A stretch of 9,109 nt of DNA, from NCBI GenBank assembly GCA_947307375.1, contig CAMZIX010000052.1, forward strand, positions 1 through 9,109. Reading direction: 5' to 3'. The DNA comes from an uncultured Clostridia bacterium (lineage in GTDB: Bacteria; Bacillota_A; Clostridia; Oscillospirales; Oscillospiraceae). A model generated the notes under the pieces. That model did not search any database. It was not told the origin of the DNA and saw only the letters and a program-made list of their open reading frames with translations. Below, piece after piece: positions 4,604 to 9,109 of this stretch (position 1 is its first letter; each line of letters opens with the position of its first letter). The position numbers and the translations under genes were made by a program.

Positions 4604-6409
4604 ATGAATGCAAACAAAGAAAAAAGAAAAGGCGGCATCATCCTCCAGGTCGCAACGCTGTTTGCCATCGGCGTCCTTGCCACGGGCCTGATCGCCTTCA
4701 TCACGCAGCACGCCCGCTCGGACGCCAATGTCAAGCTGCAGGCGGAGTCCCACTCGACTGAGATCGCTTCCGATGTGAGCGCCGCCGTCCGGGAATATCC
4801 GGCCTATCGCTGGCTGCTGAGCTACTGGTATGAGCACTGCGGCGAGATGAAGCTCGAGTACGATGTGGATTACAGCGAAGGGACTCTGACAGAGGACCGG
4901 TATCAAACCTTCATCGGACGAAACCCGGACGTTCAGATCAAATATCTCGGCTTGAGCGATGTCTCAAAGCTCTCAAAAGAGGATCAGAAGCTGTACGCTG
5001 AAATCTGCTATTCCTGGCTGATCTCACGCATCAATCAGATCAAGCAGAGTCATAATGTCGACTTCCTCTTCTGCGTGCTGACCGAGGAGCCCTATGACCG
5101 GCAGTTCTTCCTGTTCAGCGGCGCCGATCTCGGCGCCGTCCGGGGCACGAATTATGAGGAGATCTATCCTCTCGGCATGGTGGTTCAGGTCTCAAAGAGC
5201 CAGCAGGAGGCGATGAAAAGCGCCTGCGAGCATGACAGCCATCTGGCGGCCGCCGGCGGCTATGTGGACTACTACTCCTATCTGTGCGACATCGGGGAGC
5301 ACAAGGTCCTGATCGGCCTGACCTATTCCATGACCAGGCTGACAGAGGATATCGATGCGCAGACCTGGCGCGGCACCACCTTCGCCATGATCTATCAGGT
5401 CATTCTCTCCCTGATCTGCCTGGGGATGATCTCCCTGTTCGTACTGAATCCGCTCAAAAAGGTTCAAAAGAACATCCGGCTGTACAAGCAGACAAAGGAC
5501 AGCGAACAGGTTGCGAAAAACCTGGCCATGGTCGATCCTCACAATGAGATCGGCCAGCTTTCGGAAGATGTCATCGAGCTGACAAAGGAACTCGATCAGC
5601 ACATCGAGCGGATCGGCACGATCACGGCGGAAAAGGAACGCATCGTCGCAGAGCTGTCTTTGGCTTCACGCATCCAGGCATCCATGCTTCCGCATGATTT
5701 TCCGCCTTTTCCGGACAGGCATGAATTTGAGCTTTATGCCGTGATGGATCCGGCCAGGGAGGTCGGCGGCGACTTTTACGACTTCTTCCTGATCGACGAG
5801 GACCACCTGGGCCTGGTGATGGCGGACGTCTCCGGCAAGGGGATCCCGGCCGCGCTCTTTATGATGATCTCCAAGACCATCCTGCAGAGCTGCGCGATGC
5901 TGGGCAGAGGCGCGGGCGAGATCCTGAGCAAAATGAACGAGGCGCTCTGCTCCAACAACCAGGTGGAGATGTTTGTCACGGTGTGGGTCGGCATCCTTGA
6001 GATCTCCACCGGAAAACTCACCGCCGCCAACGCGGGGCACGAATACCCGGCGCTCAAGCGCGCGGACGGCGACTTTGAACTTTTCAAGGACAGGCACGGG
6101 CTGGTGATCGGTGCGATGGCCGGCCTCCGCTACAAGGAATACGAGCTGCAGCTGATGCCCGGCGACAAGCTGTTCGTTTATACGGACGGCGTACCGGAGG
6201 CGACGGCTGCTGACAACAGCATGTTCGGAAAGGAACGGATGCTCGCGGCGCTGAACGAGGACGCGGCTGCATCTCCGGAACAGCTCCTGAAGAACGTCCG
6301 CAGAGCGGTGGACGGCTTCGTGTGCGACGCGGAGCAGTTCGACGATCTGACCATGCTGTGCATGGAATACAAGGGAAAAGGAAAGGACGGGCAGACCGAT
6401 GAACATTGA
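4604..6409 (+). CDS. Membrane-bound SpoIIE/RsbU-type PP2C serine phosphatase with extracytoplasmic sensor
   Basis: Layout of the 601 residues: short basic cytoplasmic start; TM1 about 12-33; extracytoplasmic region about 34-258, rich in Tyr and Trp (possibly a Cache-like sensor, not proven); TM2 about 260-282; HAMP-like and coiled region about 283-350; SpoIIE catalytic domain about 350-592. Catalytic landmarks are intact: the ASRIQASMLP lead-in (354-363), EVGGDFYD (D390), MADVSGKG (D408), YTDGVPEA (D528) and FDDLTML (D580/D581). These Asp residues bind the Mn/Mg ions in the family, so the enzyme should be active. Its substrates are most likely the phosphoserines of the two STAS domains encoded on either side. 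Signal sensing through the outer domain would control this. The ATG at 4604 is chosen because it immediately precedes the basic start and TM1; its ribosome site is weak. The stop overlaps the next gene by 11 nt. Confidence 0.93.
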   Translation: MNANKEKRKGGIILQVATLFAIGVLATGLIAFITQHARSDANVKLQAESHSTEIASDVSAAVREYPAYRWLLSYWYEHCGEMKLEYDVDYSEGTLTEDRYQTFIGRNPDVQIKYLGLSDVSKLSKEDQKLYAEICYSWLISRINQIKQSHNVDFLFCVLTEEPYDRQFFLFSGADLGAVRGTNYEEIYPLGMVVQVSKSQQEAMKSACEHDSHLAAAGGYVDYYSYLCDIGEHKVLIGLTYSMTRLTEDIDAQTWRGTTFAMIYQVILSLICLGMISLFVLNPLKKVQKNIRLYKQTKDSEQVAKNLAMVDPHNEIGQLSEDVIELTKELDQHIERIGTITAEKERIVAELSLASRIQASMLPHDFPPFPDRHEFELYAVMDPAREVGGDFYDFFLIDEDHLGLVMADVSGKGIPAALFMMISKTILQSCAMLGRGAGEILSKMNEALCSNNQVEMFVTVWVGILEISTGKLTAANAGHEYPALKRADGDFELFKDRHGLVIGAMAGLRYKEYELQLMPGDKLFVYTDGVPEATAADNSMFGKERMLAALNEDAAASPEQLLKNVRRAVDGFVCDAEQFDDLTMLCMEYKGKGKDGQTDEH

Positions 6410-7952
6410 ACTGAAAGGCCGTATCGACTCCAACAATGCATCAGCGGTGGAAAAGGACATCATGGATCAGCTGGCCGGTACGGCTGCACAGGAGATCGTT
6501 CTGGACGCGGCCAATCTGGAATATATCTCCAGCGCCGGCCTGCGTGTGATCCTGCGGCTGAGAAAGGGCTGCGCGTCGATGAAGATCATCAATGTCAGCT
6601 CCGAGATCTATGAGATTTTGGACATGACCGGCTTTACCGAGCTGATGCCGGTGGAAAAGGCCTACCGCGTGGTCTCGGTGGAGGGCTGCGAGGAGATCGG
6701 CCGCGGCGCCAACGGCAAGATCTATCGCATCGACCAGGACAACGTGGTCAAGGTCTATAAAAACGCCGATGCGCTGGCGGACATCCAGCATGAGCGCGAG
6801 ATGGCGAAGATGGCGCTGATCCTTGGCCTTCCGACTGCGATCTCCTACGATGTGGTGCGGGTCGGCGAGAGCTACGGCTCGGTGTTCGAGCTGCTCAACG
6901 CCCGCTCCTTTTCCAAGATCCTGGCCCGGGAGCCGGAGAAAATGGACTGGTGCGTCAAAGAGTTCGTGGCCATCCTTAAAAAGATCCACGGCACGGAGGC
7001 GCCCGTCGGCAAGCTGCCGGATATGAAGAAAACCGCGCTCTCCTGGGCGCGCTTCGTGCAGGACTATCTGCCGGAGGAGGCCGGGAAAAAGCTGATCGCG
7101 CTGGTGGAGGCCGTGCCCGAGGACGACCATCTGATCCACGGGGACTACCACACCAAGAATCTGGAGCTGCAGAACGACGAGGTCCTGCTGATCGACATGG
7201 ACACGCTGGCGGTCGGGCATCCGATCTTCGAGCTCGGCAGCATGTTCAACGCCTTTGTCGGCTTCTCGGAGCTGGATCACGAGGTCGTCAGGCACTTCCA
7301 GGGCTACGACTACGAGACGGCGCGGACCTTCTGGCACAAGTCGCTGGCCGCCTATCTGGGCACCAACTGCGAAAAAAAGATCCAGGAGGTCGAGGACAAG
7401 GCGCGAATCATCGGCTATACCCGGATGATCCGGCGCAAGATCCGCCGCCAGGGTCTGGAGACCGAGGAGGGGCGCGCGCAGATCGATTTCTGGAAGGAGC
7501 GGCTGCTGCAGCTGCTTGACAAAACCGATACGCTGCTCTTCAACCGCAACGAGCTGGAGATCGAGGCCGTGAAGGAAAACCTCGAGGAGGTACAGACCTT
7601 TGTGGAGGAGCATCTGGCTGCGGCCAACTGCCCCATGAAGGCGCGGATGCAGATCGACGTCGCCGTGGAAGAGATCTTTGTCAACATCGCCAGCTACGCC
7701 TATACGCCGGAAATCGGGAAAGCGACCGTGCGTGTGGAGGTCTCCGAAGATCCCGTCGCGGTGACGATCACCTTCGTGGATCACGGCATCCCCTATGATC
7801 CGGTAGCCAAAAGGGATCCCGACGTCAACCTTCCCGCCGAGCAGCGCGAGATCGGCGGTCTGGGGATTTTCATGACAAAGCAAATGATGGACGATGTGAC
7901 CTATACCTACCAGAACGGGCACAATATTCTGACTCTGAAAAAGAACCTGTAA
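6399..7952 (+). CDS. STAS / APH-like phosphotransferase / RsbW-like ATPase three-domain fusion
   Basis: Three domains sit in one 517-residue soluble protein. Residues 1-87 are a STAS domain (YISSAGLR, candidate phospho-Ser S44/S45). Residues about 95-345 are an aminoglycoside-phosphotransferase/choline-kinase-like kinase: Gly-rich loop GRGANGKIY (101-109), ATP-binding Lys K118, catalytic loop HGDYHTKN (D249, N254) and metal motif IDMD (D266/D268). All key residues are kept; it resembles the family I recall as TIGR02172. After a charged helical linker, residues about 395-517 form an RsbW-type HATPase domain: N-box VEEIFVN (E424/E425, N429), DHGIPYDP (D461) and GGLGIFMTK (486-494). It appears ATP-competent. 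Antagonist and anti-sigma-type kinase are thus covalently joined, with a second kinase between them. The substrate of the middle domain is unknown. Translation is probably coupled to the phosphatase through the 11-nt overlap. Confidence 0.9.
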   Translation: MNIELKGRIDSNNASAVEKDIMDQLAGTAAQEIVLDAANLEYISSAGLRVILRLRKGCASMKIINVSSEIYEILDMTGFTELMPVEKAYRVVSVEGCEEIGRGANGKIYRIDQDNVVKVYKNADALADIQHEREMAKMALILGLPTAISYDVVRVGESYGSVFELLNARSFSKILAREPEKMDWCVKEFVAILKKIHGTEAPVGKLPDMKKTALSWARFVQDYLPEEAGKKLIALVEAVPEDDHLIHGDYHTKNLELQNDEVLLIDMDTLAVGHPIFELGSMFNAFVGFSELDHEVVRHFQGYDYETARTFWHKSLAAYLGTNCEKKIQEVEDKARIIGYTRMIRRKIRRQGLETEEGRAQIDFWKERLLQLLDKTDTLLFNRNELEIEAVKENLEEVQTFVEEHLAAANCPMKARMQIDVAVEEIFVNIASYAYTPEIGKATVRVEVSEDPVAVTITFVDHGIPYDPVAKRDPDVNLPAEQREIGGLGIFMTKQMMDDVTYTYQNGHNILTLKKNL

Positions 7953-7974
7953 ATCAGGCTGCGGAGGAACGGAT

Positions 7975-9109
7975 ATGAACGAACAAAAGGCCAATACCAG
8001 AATGTTGACCGGACTGATGTTCCGGCTTCTGCCGATCCAGATCCTGCTGGTGGCGGTCGGCGCGGTCAACGGAATCGTGTCCAGCTTCTTTGCCACGAAC
8101 TTCGTCGGCATTGATGCGATGAGCGCGGTCGGACTTTTTGCGCCGATCAATATGCTGATCACCTCGATCAGTACGATCCTGGTCGGCGGCTCGGTCATCC
8201 TGTGCGGGAAATACATGGGAAAGAACGAGACGGAAAAGATGCAGAACGTCTTTTCTCTGAATCTGATCGGCTCGCTTCTGATTTCGGCGCTGTTCATTCT
8301 GGCCTTCCTGCTGCTCGGCCTGTTCGATCTGACCGGCTTCCTGACAAAGGACGCCGCGGTACGCGCGTACCTCAACCGCTATTTCCTGGGCCAGGCGATC
8401 GGCGTTATCCCACTGATGCTCGGCTCGGCCTTCGCCGCCTTCCTTTCGCTCGAAAACAAGGGCCGGCTGACCCTGATCGCGAGCCTGTGCTATATCGTTG
8501 CCAACATCCTGCTCAACTTCATTTTCGTCCAGCAGCTGCACCTGGAGGCCTTCGGCCTGGCCCTGGCTTCCTCGCTGGGTATGTGGCTGTTCCTGGCGGT
8601 GCAGGCGCACTACTACTTCACCGGAAAATCCCAGCTGCGGATCGACCTGCGGCGCCTGTCCTGGGGCGAGAGCGGGGAAATCTTCCGAATCGGCCTGCCG
8701 GGCGCGGCCAGCAACGTCTATCAGACGGCGCGCGGCCTCATCGTCAACCGTCTGCTTGAGGCCTTTGTCGGCAGCGTCGCCATCTCGGCCTTCGCCGCCT
8801 CCGACAGCATCCTGCGCATCTTCTGGTCGATCCCGGGCGGTATGCTCGCCGTATCCCGGATGATGATCAGCGTCAGTGTCGGCGAAGAGGACCGGCAGAC
8901 CCTGGCCGACGTCATGCGCGTCATGTTCCGTCGCTTCCTGCCGCTGATGGCCGGCGTCTCCGCGCTGATCATCCTGTGCGCCGTGCCCCTGACCCGGGTC
9001 TTCTACCGGGACCCCGCGGAGCCCGTCTACCGGATGACGGTGTGGGGCTTCCGCATCCTGCCGCTGTGCATGCCGCTGAGCATCATCTGCATGCACTTCA
9101 CCTGCTACG
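7975..9109 (+). CDS. MATE-family multidrug/organic cation efflux transporter (3' end missing)
   Basis: The frame is open from ATG 7975 to the window end, giving 378 residues without a stop; complete MATE proteins are about 440-460 residues, so roughly the last 70-80 are missing. The N-terminus (FRLLPIQILLVAVGAVNGIVSSFF, then FVGIDAMSAVGLFAPI, then LVGGSVILCGKYMGKNE) follows the MATE pattern. The second half starts near residue 235 with RIGLPGAASNVYQTARGLIVNRLL. About ten hydrophobic helices are visible. MATE proteins usually export cationic or amphiphilic compounds in exchange for Na+ or H+, but some move other small molecules; the substrate cannot be read from sequence. GGAGG (7962-7966) lies 8 nt before the ATG, and the gene starts 22 nt after the fusion kinase, so it is probably in the same operon. 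It may be the physiological output or protective arm of the switch. Confidence 0.9.
   Translation, partial: MNEQKANTRMLTGLMFRLLPIQILLVAVGAVNGIVSSFFATNFVGIDAMSAVGLFAPINMLITSISTILVGGSVILCGKYMGKNETEKMQNVFSLNLIGSLLISALFILAFLLLGLFDLTGFLTKDAAVRAYLNRYFLGQAIGVIPLMLGSAFAAFLSLENKGRLTLIASLCYIVANILLNFIFVQQLHLEAFGLALASSLGMWLFLAVQAHYYFTGKSQLRIDLRRLSWGESGEIFRIGLPGAASNVYQTARGLIVNRLLEAFVGSVAISAFAASDSILRIFWSIPGGMLAVSRMMISVSVGEEDRQTLADVMRVMFRRFLPLMAGVSALIILCAVPLTRVFYRDPAEPVYRMTVWGFRILPLCMPLSIICMHFTCY

Noticed and set aside
6441..8375. Minus-strand open frame of 644 codons opposite the STAS-kinase fusion and MATE start
   Set aside because: It spans two well-supported plus-strand genes, shows biased His/Leu/Val/Asp composition expected from antisense of a GC-rich gene, and has no recognisable domain.
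7954..9096. Minus-strand open frame of 380 codons opposite the MATE gene
   Set aside because: The product is a highly hydrophilic Gln/Arg/Asp/Ala string, the mirror of a hydrophobic membrane protein; the plus strand carries a clear MATE sequence with a good ribosome site.

Overview
The window reads as part of a GC-rich Firmicute chromosome, most likely an anaerobic gut-type Clostridium (Oscillospirales or Lachnospirales-like). The evidence is strong AGGAGG-type ribosome binding sites, a SigA-type promoter, a bacteriocin-style ABC exporter, a SpoIIE/STAS partner-switching module and a lipoprotein with Pro/Thr/Glu linkers. This placement is inference; no RNA gene or marker gene is present. Every gene I accept lies on the plus strand. 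There are two gene blocks, separated by a strong terminator at 3486-3523 and a clear promoter at 3581-3609.

Block 1 (1-3523) looks like a secretion locus. It opens with the 3' end of an NHLP/NHLM-type bacteriocin exporter (ATPase domain). Next is a 105-aa protein with a double-glycine leader followed by two tandem CW_7 (Cpl-7-type) peptidoglycan-binding repeats, closed by a hairpin terminator. Then come a 787-aa modular lipoprotein and, 12 nt after it, a 66-aa protein with a double-glycine leader followed by one LysM domain. The exporter therefore sits beside two small predicted substrates. Neither resembles a classical bacteriocin: each is a stand-alone cell-wall-binding module with no catalytic domain. 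This is the most interesting feature of the window. The proposed system is double-glycine-leader export of naked peptidoglycan-binding modules, with a large surface lipoprotein as a possible partner.

Block 2 (3581-9109) looks like one operon for serine-phosphorylation partner switching. In order it encodes a degenerate RsbW-like (GHKL-fold) protein lacking the Mg-binding Asn; a stand-alone STAS antagonist; a membrane-bound SpoIIE-type PP2C phosphatase with a large extracytoplasmic sensor region; an unusual STAS / aminoglycoside-phosphotransferase-like kinase / RsbW-like ATPase fusion that overlaps the phosphatase gene by 11 nt; and a MATE-family transporter that runs off the window end. The expected logic is that an external signal sets phosphatase activity. 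The phosphatase would dephosphorylate STAS serines, and the ATPase or degenerate ATPase partners would then be captured or released. No sigma factor is visible, so the output is unknown. The position of the MATE gene suggests that transport is either the output or part of the same physiological response.

No tRNA, rRNA, CRISPR array, insertion sequence or attachment site was seen. The longest stretch without a gene is 3480-3703, which holds a terminator, a promoter and leader elements.
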